Positions 33,812-42,500 of a DNA stretch of 64,000 nucleotides are shown here, piece after piece. This stretch comes from Bermanella sp044597725 (GTDB lineage Bacteria; Pseudomonadota; Gammaproteobacteria; Pseudomonadales; Oceanobacteraceae): contig NZ_CP139003.1 of NCBI RefSeq assembly GCF_044597725.1, forward strand, positions 62,001 to 126,000, in the 5' to 3' direction. The stretch's first letter is position 1. Each line of letters begins with the position of its first letter. The translations under genes and the position numbers were made by a program. Below the pieces are notes generated by a model. That model was not told the origin of the DNA, made no database searches, and saw only the letters and a program-made list of their open reading frames with translations.

Positions 33812-34321
33812 CTACCCCAGAATCTCTTCTACAGATTTACCGCGCTTGGCAGCAACTTGCTCTGGGCTACGCATTTCACGTAGACCATTGATGGTTGCAC
33901 GTACAACGTTTACCGGATTGGTAGAGCCGTAGCACTTTGCCAATACGTTATGTACACCGACCATTTCCAGTACCGCACGCATTGCACCACCGGCAATGAT
34001 ACCTGTACCTTGAGAAGCTGGTTGCATGTATACCTTAGAACCGCCATGAGAGGCTTTTACAGGATACTGCAATGTGTCGCCATCAAGCTGTACATCGATC
34101 ATGTTACGCTTTGCTTGTTCCATTGCTTTTTGAATTGCAGTTGGAACTTCACGTGCTTTACCACGACCAAAACCTACTTTGCCCTTGCCATCGCCCACTA
34201 CTGTTAGAGCAGTGAAGCCGAAGACACGACCACCTTTAACTACTTTCGCTACGCGGTTAACTTGTACCAGTTTTTCCTGGAGATCACCGTCGTTATTGCG
34301 TTCTACACGTTCATTTGCCAT
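33812..34321 (-). CDS. rpsE: 30S ribosomal protein S5
   Basis: This is a 169-residue protein with the double-stranded-RNA-binding-like N-terminal domain (KLVQVNRVAKVVKGGRVFGFTAL) and C-terminal domain (QGTGIIAGGAMRAVLEMVG). It contributes to decoding accuracy. It is part of the spc operon. Confidence 0.98.
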   Translation of the reverse strand: MANERVERNNDGDLQEKLVQVNRVAKVVKGGRVFGFTALTVVGDGKGKVGFGRGKAREVPTAIQKAMEQAKRNMIDVQLDGDTLQYPVKASHGGSKVYMQPASQGTGIIAGGAMRAVLEMVGVHNVLAKCYGSTNPVNVVRATINGLREMRSPEQVAAKRGKSVEEILG

Positions 34322-34332
34322 GTTTCCGCCCC

Positions 34333-34683
34333 TTAGAATTCCAGGCCGCCTTCGCGGGCCGCTTCAGCTAATGCTTTTAAACGGCCATGGTATTTAAAAC
34401 CAGAGCGATCAAAAGCAACTTTTTTGATTCCTTTAGCAATTGCACGTTCAGCAATTAGCTGACCGACTTTTGCTGCAGCTTGGGCGTTACCCGTTTTGTC
34501 TTCACGTAGATCTTTCTCTACGGTAGACGCAGTCGCTAAAATTTCGGAACCATCGGACGAAATAATCTGAGCGTAAATATGACGTGGAGTACGGTTTACA
34601 CACAGACGGGTCGCGCCGATCTCGCGCATCTTGGTACGAGCGCGGCGAGCACGACGAATACGTGCTATTTTCTTCTCGTTCAT
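34333..34683 (-). CDS. rplR: 50S ribosomal protein L18
   Basis: This is a 116-residue 5S rRNA-binding protein (RIRRARRARTKMREIGATRL; C-terminal FDRSGFKYHGRLKALAEAAREGGLEF). It assembles with L5 and 5S rRNA, both of whose protein partners are encoded in this block. Confidence 0.98.
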   Translation of the reverse strand: MNEKKIARIRRARRARTKMREIGATRLCVNRTPRHIYAQIISSDGSEILATASTVEKDLREDKTGNAQAAAKVGQLIAERAIAKGIKKVAFDRSGFKYHGRLKALAEAAREGGLEF

Positions 34684-34693
34684 AACCTATACC

Positions 34694-35227
34694 CTACTTT
34701 TTCTTGGCTTCTTTACGACGAACATATTCGTCAGCATAGCGAACACCTTTACCTTTGTATGGCTCTGGTGGACGGTAGCCGCGAATTTCCGCTGCAACTT
34801 GACCCACTTGTTGTTTGTCCACACCTTTGATAACAATCTCGGTCTGGCTAGGAGTCTCAGCGGTTACGCCTTCAGGTAGCTCATAGTCAACAGGGTGGGA
34901 GAAACCTAAAGATAGGTTCAAGGTTTTACCAGAAGCTTTCGCACGGTAACCAACACCTTGCAGTACTAACTTCTTCTCAAAACCTTCGCTAACACCAGTT
35001 ACCATGTTGTTAACTAATGAACGGAATGTACCGGTCAATGCGGTCGCTTGTTTATCTGCCTTTTTAGGGGCAAGACGCAACACGTTTTCTTCTTGCTTAA
35101 TATCAACAAGAGCGTGTAGGTCTAAATTTAGTGATCCTTGCTTACCTTTAACAGTGATCTGGGCGTCAGAAATTTTTACTTCAACGCCAGCTGGTAAGGT
35201 AATAGGAGCTTTAGCTATACGAGACAT
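34694..35227 (-). CDS. rplF: 50S ribosomal protein L6
   Basis: This is a 177-residue two-domain protein (SRIAKAPITLPAGVEVKI; C-terminal IRGYRPPEPYKGKGVRYADE, the L6 signature). It sits near the factor-binding site and is cotranscribed with rpsH 13 bp upstream. Confidence 0.98.
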   Translation of the reverse strand: MSRIAKAPITLPAGVEVKISDAQITVKGKQGSLNLDLHALVDIKQEENVLRLAPKKADKQATALTGTFRSLVNNMVTGVSEGFEKKLVLQGVGYRAKASGKTLNLSLGFSHPVDYELPEGVTAETPSQTEIVIKGVDKQQVGQVAAEIRGYRPPEPYKGKGVRYADEYVRRKEAKKK

Positions 35228-35240
35228 CTCAAAACTCCCC

Positions 35241-35633
35241 TTAGAATACCGTACAAATCACTTCACCACCGATGCCAGCGGCACGGGCAGCACGATCAGT
35301 CATAATGCCTTTAGAAGTAGAGATAATGGCAATACCAAGACCTGCTTCTACTTTAGGCAATTCACCAACATTTTTATATTGACGAAGACCAGGACGAGAA
35401 ACACGTTTGATGTTCTCAATAACCGGCTTACCTTCGTAATACTTAAGGTCGATGCTTAATGTGGGTTTAACGTCTCCGTCAACCTCAAAATCAGCAATGT
35501 AACCTTCATTCTTTAGAACTTCAGCTACTGACGCCTTCACTTTGGAAGAAGGCATAGCAACAGAGGCTTTGCCAGCGCCCTGCGCATTGCGGATACGGGT
35601 AAACATATCCGCCAAAGTATCTTGCATACTCAT
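35241..35633 (-). CDS. rpsH: 30S ribosomal protein S8
   Basis: This is a 130-residue primary 16S rRNA binder (MQDTLADMFTRIRNAQGAGK; C-terminal GIAIISTSKGIMTDRAARAAGIGGE). In E. coli S8 represses the spc operon by binding mRNA near rplE. Here a strong hairpin lies just upstream of rpsH itself. Confidence 0.98.
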   Translation of the reverse strand: MSMQDTLADMFTRIRNAQGAGKASVAMPSSKVKASVAEVLKNEGYIADFEVDGDVKPTLSIDLKYYEGKPVIENIKRVSRPGLRQYKNVGELPKVEAGLGIAIISTSKGIMTDRAARAAGIGGEVICTVF

Positions 35634-35663
35634 AATTTAACCTCAGGTTGTGCAGCGTTCTAC

Positions 35664-35693
35664 ATTGCCCAAGCAATTGGGTGCTTGGACAAT
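35664..35693 (-). promoter_or_regulatory. 11-bp hairpin between rpsN and rpsH
   Basis: On the mRNA strand ATTGTCCAAGC pairs with GCTTGGGCAAT (one G-U) around ACCCAATT. It occupies most of the 71-bp rpsN-rpsH gap. No T-run follows. A role in RNA processing or S8 feedback is possible. Confidence 0.5.
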
Positions 35694-35704
35694 ATAGAGA
35701 TTGC

Positions 35705-36010
35705 TTACCAACTGGCCTTTTTAAGACCTGGGATGTTGCCTTTCATACCTTCTTCACGAATCTTGATGCGAGAAAGTTTGAATTTACGGTACACGCCATG
35801 TGGGCGGCCCGTCATTTGACAACGGTTCTGCTGGCGACTCTTTGAAGAATCACGTGGCAATTTCTGTAGCGCAACTTGCGCATTCCATACTTCTTCTTCA
35901 GAAGAAGCTGGGCTTTTGATAATAGCACGTAACGCTTCACGCTTCTCAGCGTATTTAGCAACCAGTTTTTCGCGCTTAAGTTCGCGCTGCTTCATCGCAA
36001 TCTTTGCCAT
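35705..36010 (-). CDS. rpsN: 30S ribosomal protein S14 (zinc-free long form)
   Basis: This is a 101-residue protein with the S14 core NRCQMTGRPHGVYRKFKLSR. It lacks the CxxC pairs of the short zinc form, so it is the C- type normal for gammaproteobacterial spc operons. Confidence 0.98.
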   Translation of the reverse strand: MAKIAMKQRELKREKLVAKYAEKREALRAIIKSPASSEEEVWNAQVALQKLPRDSSKSRQQNRCQMTGRPHGVYRKFKLSRIKIREEGMKGNIPGLKKASW

Positions 36011-36020
36011 GGTCTACTCC

Positions 36021-36560
36021 TTAATTACGGAACGGGAAGTTCAGTGCACGAAGTAGCGCACGACCTTCTTCGTTTGTACCAGCAGTAGTGGTAACAGTGA
36101 TGTCTAGACCACGAACTTTATCCACTTTATCGTATTCGATTTCAGGGAAAATGATCTGCTCTTTAACACCCATGCTGTAGTTACCACGACCATCGAATGA
36201 CTTAGCATTCAGACCACGGAAGTCACGTACACGTGGCAAGGCAATGTCCACTAGACGGTCTAAGAATTCCCACATGCGATCTGCACGTAGAGTTACTTTA
36301 CAACCGATAGGCCAGCCTTCACGAACTTTAAAGCCTGCTACAGATTTACGAGCCTTAGTTACCACAACCTTTTGACCGGCTAGGGCTTCTAAGTCTGCAA
36401 CTGCAGCTTCGATTTGTTTTTTGTCACCAATACCTTCACCAACACCCATGTTTAGGGTGATTTTGGTTACTTTTGGTACTTGCATGACATTTGCGTAGCC
36501 AAATTCTTCTTGCAGCTTGGCTACCACTTCGCTTTTGTATAAATCTTTTAAACGAGACAT
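36021..36560 (-). CDS. rplE: 50S ribosomal protein L5
   Basis: This is a 179-residue 5S rRNA-binding protein (MSRLKDLYKSEVVAKLQEEF; KITLNMGVGEG; RVRDFRGLNAKSFDGRGNYS). The ATG at 36560 follows AAGGGTGCC and matches family starts; a longer in-frame extension to 36647 lies over the end of rplX and is rejected. Confidence 0.98.
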   Translation of the reverse strand: MSRLKDLYKSEVVAKLQEEFGYANVMQVPKVTKITLNMGVGEGIGDKKQIEAAVADLEALAGQKVVVTKARKSVAGFKVREGWPIGCKVTLRADRMWEFLDRLVDIALPRVRDFRGLNAKSFDGRGNYSMGVKEQIIFPEIEYDKVDKVRGLDITVTTTAGTNEEGRALLRALNFPFRN

Positions 36561-36570
36561 TGTGGCACCC

Positions 36571-36888
36571 TTATGCGTCAACTTGTTCGCCAGTAGACTT
36601 GAATACACGAACTTTTTGTCCGTCTTCAAGCACTGAGAAACCAACACGATCTGCTTTGCCAGACTTAGGGTTAAAGATAGCTACGTTAGAAGCTTGAATA
36701 CCCGCTTCTTTTTCAACGATGCCACCTGGTTGACCCAAGTATGGATTTGGCTTTTGGTGTTTCTTAATCATGTTAACACCAGCAACGATCAAACGACCGT
36801 CAGGTAAAACGCGGTTAACTTTACCGCGTTTGCCTTTATCTTTACCGGCGATAACAACAACTTCATCTTCGCGACGAATCTTTTTCAT
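36571..36888 (-). CDS. rplX: 50S ribosomal protein L24
   Basis: This is a 105-residue assembly-initiating protein with a KOW motif (EVVVIAGKDKGKRGKVNRVL). The ATG at 36888 has an AGGAGG site 6 nt upstream. The upstream in-frame ATG at 36927 would overlap rplN and is not used in the family. Confidence 0.98.
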   Translation of the reverse strand: MKKIRREDEVVVIAGKDKGKRGKVNRVLPDGRLIVAGVNMIKKHQKPNPYLGQPGGIVEKEAGIQASNVAIFNPKSGKADRVGFSVLEDGQKVRVFKSTGEQVDA

Positions 36889-36898
36889 CTCACGCCTC

Positions 36899-37267
36899 CT
36901 ACAGTACTTCAGGAGCCAATGAGACAATCTTCATGTACTTTTCAGTACGAAGCTCGCGCGTCACTGGTCCAAAAATACGAGTACCGATTGGTGCCTTGCT
37001 GGCGTTCAACAATACAGCTGCGTTTGTGTCAAATTTGATTAAAGAACCATCTTGACGACGAACGCCCGCTCTTGTGCGAACAACTACAGCATCTAACACT
37101 TGACCTTTTTTAACTTTACCGCGAGGAATTGCTTCCTTAACAGTAACTTTAATTAGGTCACCCACACGCGCGTAACGACGATGAGATCCGCCCAGTACTT
37201 TAATACACATTACGCGCTTCGCGCCGCTGTTATCAGCGACCTCTAGCATTGTTTGTGTTTGGATCAT
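36899..37267 (-). CDS. rplN: 50S ribosomal protein L14
   Basis: This is a 122-residue protein, the first gene of the spc set (MIQTQTMLEVADNSGAKRVM; GVRRQDGSLIKFDTNAAVLL). Only 30 bp separate it from rpsQ, so the S10 and spc sets appear to be one transcription unit here. Confidence 0.98.
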   Translation of the reverse strand: MIQTQTMLEVADNSGAKRVMCIKVLGGSHRRYARVGDLIKVTVKEAIPRGKVKKGQVLDAVVVRTRAGVRRQDGSLIKFDTNAAVLLNASKAPIGTRIFGPVTRELRTEKYMKIVSLAPEVL

Positions 37268-37297
37268 TGTTTATAGCTCCAATTAATCTCTCTGGGC

Positions 37298-37558
37298 CTA
37301 CACCTTCGTTGCACGTTCGTCGACACTTACTAACATCCAAGATTTGGATTTAGAAAGTGGACGACATTCGCGAACAGTTACCGTATCGCCAATTTGGCAT
37401 TCGTTCTGTTCATCATGCGCGTGCAGCTTAGTGGAGCGTTTAACAAACTTACCGTAGATTGGGTGCTTAACGCGACGCTCAATCATAACAGTAACAGTTT
37501 TATCCATTTTGTCGCTTACGACCTTACCTTGGAGAGTGCGTACTATCGCTTCAGCCAT
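37298..37558 (-). CDS. rpsQ: 30S ribosomal protein S17
   Basis: This is an 86-residue protein (RTLQGKVVSDKMDKTVTVMI; VKRSTKLHAHDE). The ATG at 37558 (MAEAIV) sits 9 nt after AAGG; an ATG six bases earlier is too close to that site. It starts 2 bp after the rpmC stop. Confidence 0.97.
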   Translation of the reverse strand: MAEAIVRTLQGKVVSDKMDKTVTVMIERRVKHPIYGKFVKRSTKLHAHDEQNECQIGDTVTVRECRPLSKSKSWMLVSVDERATKV

Positions 37559-37560
37559 AA

Positions 37561-37752
37561 TCATTCACCTTCTTTCTGGTTGATGATGGTTTTAACGCGC
37601 GCTATGTCGCGACGCACCTCTTTTAGCAAATGGCTCTGACCTAGTTGGCCAGTTGCCTTTTGCATGCGGTATTTAAATTGGTCCGCAAACAAGTCTTTGA
37701 GCTCGGAGTTGAGCTCGTCGACAGATTTTTCACGTAAATCTTGAGCTTTCAT
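37561..37752 (-). CDS. rpmC: 50S ribosomal protein L29
   Basis: This is a 63-residue helical hairpin protein near the tunnel exit (MKAQDLREKSVDELN; MQKATGQLGQSHLLKEVRRD). Its ATG shares the A of the rplP stop codon (TGATG), so it is coupled to rplP. Confidence 0.97.
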   Translation of the reverse strand: MKAQDLREKSVDELNSELKDLFADQFKYRMQKATGQLGQSHLLKEVRRDIARVKTIINQKEGE

Positions 37753-38162
37753 CACATCACCGTCCGAGAAACAAAGGTAGTGGAAACCGGTAGTTTGGCT
37801 GCCGCTAAGCTAAATGCTTCACGGGCTAGCTCTTCACTAACACCTTCCATTTCATAAAGAACTCGACCTGGTTGAATCTGGCATACCCAGTATTCAACGT
37901 TACCCTTACCTTTACCTTGACGAACCTCAAGAGGCTTGCTGGTAATCGGCTTGTCAGGGAAAATTCGAATCCAAATTTTACCACCACGTTTAATCTTACG
38001 GTTCATAGCACGACGAGCCGCTTCGATTTGACGAGCTGTGATGCGACCACGACCGGTAGCTTTAAGACCATATTCGCCGAAGCTTACTTTATGACCTTTA
38101 GCTAGACCACGGTTACGGCCTTTCATCATTTTACGGAATTTCATGCGCTTAGGTTGTAACAT
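37752..38162 (-). CDS. rplP: 50S ribosomal protein L16
   Basis: This is a 136-residue protein (MLQPKRMKFRKMMKGRNRG; GLKATGRGRITARQIEAARR) that contacts the A-site tRNA region. It overlaps rpmC by one base. Confidence 0.98.
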   Translation of the reverse strand: MLQPKRMKFRKMMKGRNRGLAKGHKVSFGEYGLKATGRGRITARQIEAARRAMNRKIKRGGKIWIRIFPDKPITSKPLEVRQGKGKGNVEYWVCQIQPGRVLYEMEGVSEELAREAFSLAAAKLPVSTTFVSRTVM

Positions 38163-38176
38163 CTTTTACGCTCCCC

Positions 38177-38869
38177 TTACTTCGCTTGGCGTTGCTTTTT
38201 AGCACCGCCGCTTTTAGCGCGGGCACGAACTTCGTCGATGCCACCAAGGATTTCGCCTTTAAAGATCCACACTTTTACACCAATAACACCGTATGTAGTG
38301 TGAGCTTCGTAGGTAGCGTAATCGATGTCAGCACGTAGAGTGTGCAAAGGTACACGACCTTCACGATACCACTCAGAACGCGCGATTTCTGCACCGCCCA
38401 AACGACCGCCAACCTGAATCTTGATACCTTCAGCACCACCGCGCATAGCGTTTTGTACTGCACGCTTCATGGCACGACGGAACATCACGCGACGCTCAAG
38501 TTGGTTAGCAACAGATTGTGCTACCAATTTTGCATCTAGATCCGGCTTGCGAATTTCTTCAATGTTTAGGTGAACGGGAATACCCATCATGTCAGCAACA
38601 TCTTTACGAAGTGCGTCTACGTCTTCACCTTTCTTACCAATCACGATGCCTGGACGGGCAGTGTGAATGGTGATTTTTGCAGTTTGAGCTGGACGCTCAA
38701 TTGTCACTTTGCTTACTGACGCTTTTTCAAGACGCTTTTCAATCATCGAGCGAACTTGAATATCAGTTAGCAACTGATCTGCATATGTATCTTTGCCTGC
38801 ATACCAAACAGAGTTGTGATCTTTGGTAATGCCCAGGCGTATACCAGTTGGATGTACTTTCTGACCCAT
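38177..38869 (-). CDS. rpsC: 30S ribosomal protein S3
   Basis: This is a 230-residue protein with a KH domain (ITIHTARPGIVIGKKGEDVD) and the S3 C-terminal domain (GGRLGGAEIARSEWYREGRVPLHTLR is represented). It helps form the mRNA entry channel. It lies 4 bp after rplV. Confidence 0.98.
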   Translation of the reverse strand: MGQKVHPTGIRLGITKDHNSVWYAGKDTYADQLLTDIQVRSMIEKRLEKASVSKVTIERPAQTAKITIHTARPGIVIGKKGEDVDALRKDVADMMGIPVHLNIEEIRKPDLDAKLVAQSVANQLERRVMFRRAMKRAVQNAMRGGAEGIKIQVGGRLGGAEIARSEWYREGRVPLHTLRADIDYATYEAHTTYGVIGVKVWIFKGEILGGIDEVRARAKSGGAKKQRQAK

Positions 38870-38873
38870 AACC

Positions 38874-39206
38874 TTAGACCTCTGCTACCTTAACGGTGAT
38901 ATGACAAGTGCGCTTCAGAATGCGATCGGCACGGCCTTTAGCACGCGGACGAATACGCTTCATTGTCATACTTTCATCGACAAAGATGGTGGATACTTTC
39001 AACTCATCAACGTCAGCACCATCGTTGTGCTCAGCGTTGGCGATTGCAGACTCAAGAACTTTCTTGATTAAGTCTGCACCCTTACGGGGGCTGAAAGATA
39101 AAATGTTTAATGCGTCTGCTACAGACTTACCGCGAATTTGATCAGCGACCAAACGGGCCTTCTGAGCAGAAATGCGCGCCATCTTTAATTTAGCGACTGT
39201 TTCCAT
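38874..39206 (-). CDS. rplV: 50S ribosomal protein L22
   Basis: This is a 110-residue protein (KMARISAQKARLVADQIRGK) with the extended beta-hairpin MTMKRIRPRAKGRADRI that lines the peptide tunnel, a known macrolide-resistance site. No loop deletion is seen. Confidence 0.98.
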   Translation of the reverse strand: METVAKLKMARISAQKARLVADQIRGKSVADALNILSFSPRKGADLIKKVLESAIANAEHNDGADVDELKVSTIFVDESMTMKRIRPRAKGRADRILKRTCHITVKVAEV

Positions 39207-39218
39207 CTCAATACCCTC

Positions 39219-39494
39219 TTACCTTTTGGCCTTTTTATCCGCGACATGACCTTTGTAAGTACGAGTTAGAGCGAATTCGCCTAACTTGTGACCTACCATT
39301 TCTTCGCTGATAAGTACTGGCACGTGTTGACGGCCGTTATGAACAGCGATGGTCAAACCAACGAACTCTGGAAATACAGTAGATCGACGAGACCAAGTTT
39401 TAATTGGTTTGCGATCTCCCTTTTCTAGAGCGGTTTCTACCTTAGCCATAAGGTGATGGTCAACAAATGGACCTTTCTTCAATGAACGTGGCAT
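39219..39494 (-). CDS. rpsS: 30S ribosomal protein S19
   Basis: This is a 91-residue protein (MPRSLKKGPFVDHHLMAKVE; GHKLGEFALTRTYKGH) in the head of the small subunit. It is in the usual position between rplB and rplV. Confidence 0.98.
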   Translation of the reverse strand: MPRSLKKGPFVDHHLMAKVETALEKGDRKPIKTWSRRSTVFPEFVGLTIAVHNGRQHVPVLISEEMVGHKLGEFALTRTYKGHVADKKAKR

Positions 39495-39511
39495 CTAATT
39501 CACCCTATCCG

Positions 39512-40336
39512 TTATTTAGAACGACGACGTACAATCAATCTGTTTGTACGCTTATTCTTACGAGTTTTGTAGCCCTTAGTCGGAACACCCCAAGGAGTAA
39601 CTGGGTGACGGCCACCAGAGGTACGACCTTCACCACCACCATGTGGGTGATCAACTGGGTTCATCGCTACACCACGAACGGTTGGGCGAACACCACGCCA
39701 GCGCTTAGCACCAGCTTTACCTAGTTGACGTAGGCTGTGTTCATTGTTGCTTACTTCGCCTAATGTAGCGCGACAGTCAGCAAGGATCTTACGCATTTCA
39801 CCGGAGCGTAGACGCAGAGTAACGTATGCACCTTCTTTGGCGATTACCTGAGCAGAAGTACCGGCTGAACGAGCCATTTGGCCGCCTTTACCTGGTTTTA
39901 GCTCAATGTTGTGAATCACACTACCAAGTGGAATATTACGCACAGTCATTGTGCTACCCACTTTGATAGGTGCAGTTTCACCAGAGATAATCTGATCGCC
40001 TGCTTGTAGGCCTTTAGGGGCCAAAATATAACGACGCTCACCATCGGCATAACATACTAAAGCGATGTTTGCAGAACGGTTAGGATCGTGCTCTAAACGC
40101 TCAACTTTGGCTGGAATGCCATCTTTGTTGCGCTTAAAGTCAATAATACGGTAAAGCTGTTTGTGACCACCACCAACGTGACGTGAGGTGATACGACCGT
40201 TGTTGTTACGACCGCCAGATTTACCTTGTTTCTCTACCAGCGCAGAGTGTGGACGACCTTTGTACAGATCTTTGTGCACGACCTGAACAACGTGACGGCG
40301 CCCAGCAGAAGTTGGCTTGGTTTTTACTAATGCCAT
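39512..40336 (-). CDS. rplB: 50S ribosomal protein L2
   Basis: This is a 274-residue protein near the peptidyl transferase centre. It has the OB-fold and SH3-like domains and the conserved C-terminal GVAMNPVDHPHGGGEGRT with the functionally important His. Confidence 0.98.
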   Translation of the reverse strand: MALVKTKPTSAGRRHVVQVVHKDLYKGRPHSALVEKQGKSGGRNNNGRITSRHVGGGHKQLYRIIDFKRNKDGIPAKVERLEHDPNRSANIALVCYADGERRYILAPKGLQAGDQIISGETAPIKVGSTMTVRNIPLGSVIHNIELKPGKGGQMARSAGTSAQVIAKEGAYVTLRLRSGEMRKILADCRATLGEVSNNEHSLRQLGKAGAKRWRGVRPTVRGVAMNPVDHPHGGGEGRTSGGRHPVTPWGVPTKGYKTRKNKRTNRLIVRRRSK

Positions 40337-40350
40337 CTTGACTACTCCTT

Positions 40351-40647
40351 TTACTCGACGTCAGCGAAGTCAATGTCGTGACCGTCAGCTAGACGAACAT
40401 ATGCTTTACGCACATCGTTACGTTTGCCAACACCACGCGCTGTACGCTTGGTTTTACCTTTAATGTTAAGCACTTGTACGTTGCGAACTTTCACTTCGAA
40501 CAATTGCTCAACCGCTTTTTTGATTTCTGGTTTGGTTGCATCAGGCGCGACACGGAAAACGAATTGACCGTCTTTGTCTGCGACTACTGTTGCTTTCTCA
40601 GAAATGTGAGGCCCAAGTAGAACCTTAAAGATACGCTCTTGGCTCAT
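40351..40647 (-). CDS. rplW: 50S ribosomal protein L23
   Basis: This is a 98-residue tunnel-exit protein that docks SRP and trigger factor (GPHISEKATVVAD; VLNIKGKTKRTARGVGKRND). It overlaps the rplD stop by four bases. Confidence 0.98.
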   Translation of the reverse strand: MSQERIFKVLLGPHISEKATVVADKDGQFVFRVAPDATKPEIKKAVEQLFEVKVRNVQVLNIKGKTKRTARGVGKRNDVRKAYVRLADGHDIDFADVE

Positions 40648-41246
40648 CCTAACATCTCCTCTACTTTCTTAAGCGCTGGCACAGTGACAAGCACTTTCTC
40701 GAAAGAAACTAGGCTAACCGGATCTACACCAGACGCTTCAGCAACAGCCACATTTGGCAGATTGCGTGACGCAAGGTATACGTTTTTGTTGATTTCAGAA
40801 TCAACGATTAAAACGTTTTGTAAATCCATGCCAGACAACTTAGCAGCGAATGCTTTGGTTTTGTGATCTTCCACATCAAAGCTATTAACAACTACTAAAC
40901 GATCCTGACGAACAAGCTCAGACCAGATTGCCTGCATCGCAGCGCGATACATTTTCTTGTTTAGTTTTTGCTCGTAGTTACGTGGACGCGCGGCGAAAGT
41001 AACACCACCTGTGCGCCAAATCGGACCACGAGAAGTACCAGCACGTGCACGGCCAGTACCTTTTTGACGCCACGGTTTAGCACCGCCGCCAGATACATCA
41101 GAACGGTTCTTTTGTGCTTTAGAACCTTGGCGTGCGCCTGCTAGGTAGGCTGTTACTAACTGATGAACCAGTGTCTCGTTATAATCACGAGCAAAAGCTG
41201 CATCAGAAACTGTAACAGTGGAACCACCTTTAACATTGATATCCAT
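40644..41246 (-). CDS. rplD: 50S ribosomal protein L4
   Basis: This is a 200-residue protein with the long tunnel loop (SKAQKNRSDVSGGGAKPWRQ then KGTGRARAGTSRGPIWRTGG). In E. coli L4 represses the S10 operon through a ~170-nt leader. The leader here seems too short for that structure, so regulation may differ. Confidence 0.98.
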   Translation of the reverse strand: MDINVKGGSTVTVSDAAFARDYNETLVHQLVTAYLAGARQGSKAQKNRSDVSGGGAKPWRQKGTGRARAGTSRGPIWRTGGVTFAARPRNYEQKLNKKMYRAAMQAIWSELVRQDRLVVVNSFDVEDHKTKAFAAKLSGMDLQNVLIVDSEINKNVYLASRNLPNVAVAEASGVDPVSLVSFEKVLVTVPALKKVEEMLG

Positions 41247-41257
41247 TGTTACTCCCC

Positions 41258-41896
41258 TTATCCGCGTGCCTTAATAGCTGGTTTGATGATCAGTTGACCA
41301 CCAGTGGCACCCGGAAGTGCACCTTTAACCAGTATTAGGTTGCTTTCAGCGTCTACACGAACAATCTCAAGATTCTGAGTTGTTACGCGTTCTGCACCCA
41401 TGTGACCAGCCATCTTCTTGCCTTTCCAAACGCGGCCAGGCGTTTGGCATTGGCCGATAGAACCAGGTGCACGGTGAGATAGGGAGTTACCGTGAGTAGC
41501 GTCTTGCATGGAGAAATTCCAGCGCTTAACACCACCTTGGAAACCTTTACCTTTTGAAGTGCCGGTTACGTCTACTACTTGACCAGCTTCAAAGCGCTCA
41601 ACAGTAAGTTCGTCACCAACGTTAAAATCCGCAACGTCTTCGATACGGAATTCTAATAGACTGTCACCAGCTGCAACATTTGCTTTTGCAAAGTGACCTG
41701 CAGCGGCTTTAGAAACGCGTGAAGCCTTTCTAGAACCAGCAGTTACTTGCACAGCGTTGTAGCCATCAGTTTCTGTAGTTTTAATTTGAGAAACACGGTT
41801 AGGTGTTACTTCAATTACAGTCACTGGGACAGATGCTCCATCTTCGGTAAATACACGGGTCATACCCGCTTTTTTACCTACTAATCCAAGTGCCAT
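41258..41896 (-). CDS. rplC: 50S ribosomal protein L3
   Basis: This is a 212-residue protein (MALGLVGKKAGMTRVFTEDG; HGNSLSHRAPGSIGQCQTPG with the glutamine that is methylated in E. coli). The ATG at 41896 follows AGAGG; the in-frame extension to 41944 runs over the intergenic hairpin and is rejected. Confidence 0.98.
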   Translation of the reverse strand: MALGLVGKKAGMTRVFTEDGASVPVTVIEVTPNRVSQIKTTETDGYNAVQVTAGSRKASRVSKAAAGHFAKANVAAGDSLLEFRIEDVADFNVGDELTVERFEAGQVVDVTGTSKGKGFQGGVKRWNFSMQDATHGNSLSHRAPGSIGQCQTPGRVWKGKKMAGHMGAERVTTQNLEIVRVDAESNLILVKGALPGATGGQLIIKPAIKARG

Positions 41897-41956
41897 TTTA
41901 ATACCTCTTGTGTACGGGGCTGAATACCCACTATGGCCGCCCAAAAAAGCGTTACA

Positions 41957-41974
41957 CTAGATTCGAGAATCTAG
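41957..41974 (-). promoter_or_regulatory. Perfect hairpin in the unusually wide rpsJ-rplC gap
   Basis: On the mRNA strand CTAGATTC-TC-GAATCTAG forms an 8-bp stem, followed 8 nt later by TTTTTT. The rpsJ-rplC gap is 116 bp, much wider than its neighbours. It may act as an attenuator that lowers expression after rpsJ, or as a processing site. Confidence 0.5.
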
Positions 41975-42012
41975 CCCGTTGTTTAAAGTTTGATTTCAAA
42001 AGAATTTAGGGA

Positions 42013-42324
42013 TTAACCTAAGCTAATTTGAACTTCAACACCGGCAGCAAGATCCAACTTCATAAGCGCATCAACTGTTTTTTCAGTTGGCTCAACAATG
42101 TCAAGCATGCGTTTATGGGTACGAATCTCGTATTGGTCGCGCGCGTCTTTATTAACGTGCGGTGAAACCAATATTGTTAATCGCTCTTTACGTGTGGGCA
42201 GCGGTATAGGACCACGAACCTGGGCGCCAGTACGCTTCGCTGTTTCCACGATTTCCTGCGTAGACTGGTCGATCAGGCGATGGTCAAAAGCCTTCAGCCG
42301 AATACGAATCTTCTGGTTTTGCAT
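42013..42324 (-). CDS. rpsJ: 30S ribosomal protein S10 (NusE)
   Basis: This is a 103-residue protein (QKIRIRLKAFDHRLIDQSTQ; RGPIPLPTRKERLTILVSPH). It also acts as NusE in antitermination. It heads the ribosomal block; tuf, which usually precedes it, is absent, and a clear promoter lies upstream. Confidence 0.98.
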   Translation of the reverse strand: MQNQKIRIRLKAFDHRLIDQSTQEIVETAKRTGAQVRGPIPLPTRKERLTILVSPHVNKDARDQYEIRTHKRMLDIVEPTEKTVDALMKLDLAAGVEVQISLG

Positions 42325-42382
42325 TTACCAAGACTCCGAAATTAAGACAAAAATCCGCTAACCCCTTTTTAAAGGGAGGCGA

Positions 42383-42411
42383 ATTGTATTCGTATAAGGT
42401 CAAGGTGTCAA
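42383..42411 (-). promoter_or_regulatory. Sigma70 promoter of the S10-spc-alpha block
   Basis: On the minus strand TTGACA (42411-42406) and TACAAT (42388-42383) are 17 bp apart, near-consensus. The predicted leader is only about 50 nt and contains a small CCCTTT/AAAGGG hairpin. Confidence 0.85.
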
Positions 42412-42500
42412 GTACAATAACAAGGCGAAAACCCAGTATTTACGCGGCCTAGAAAAGAGCGTGTCGATTTTTTGCACACCGCAACTCTTCAGTGCACCGA

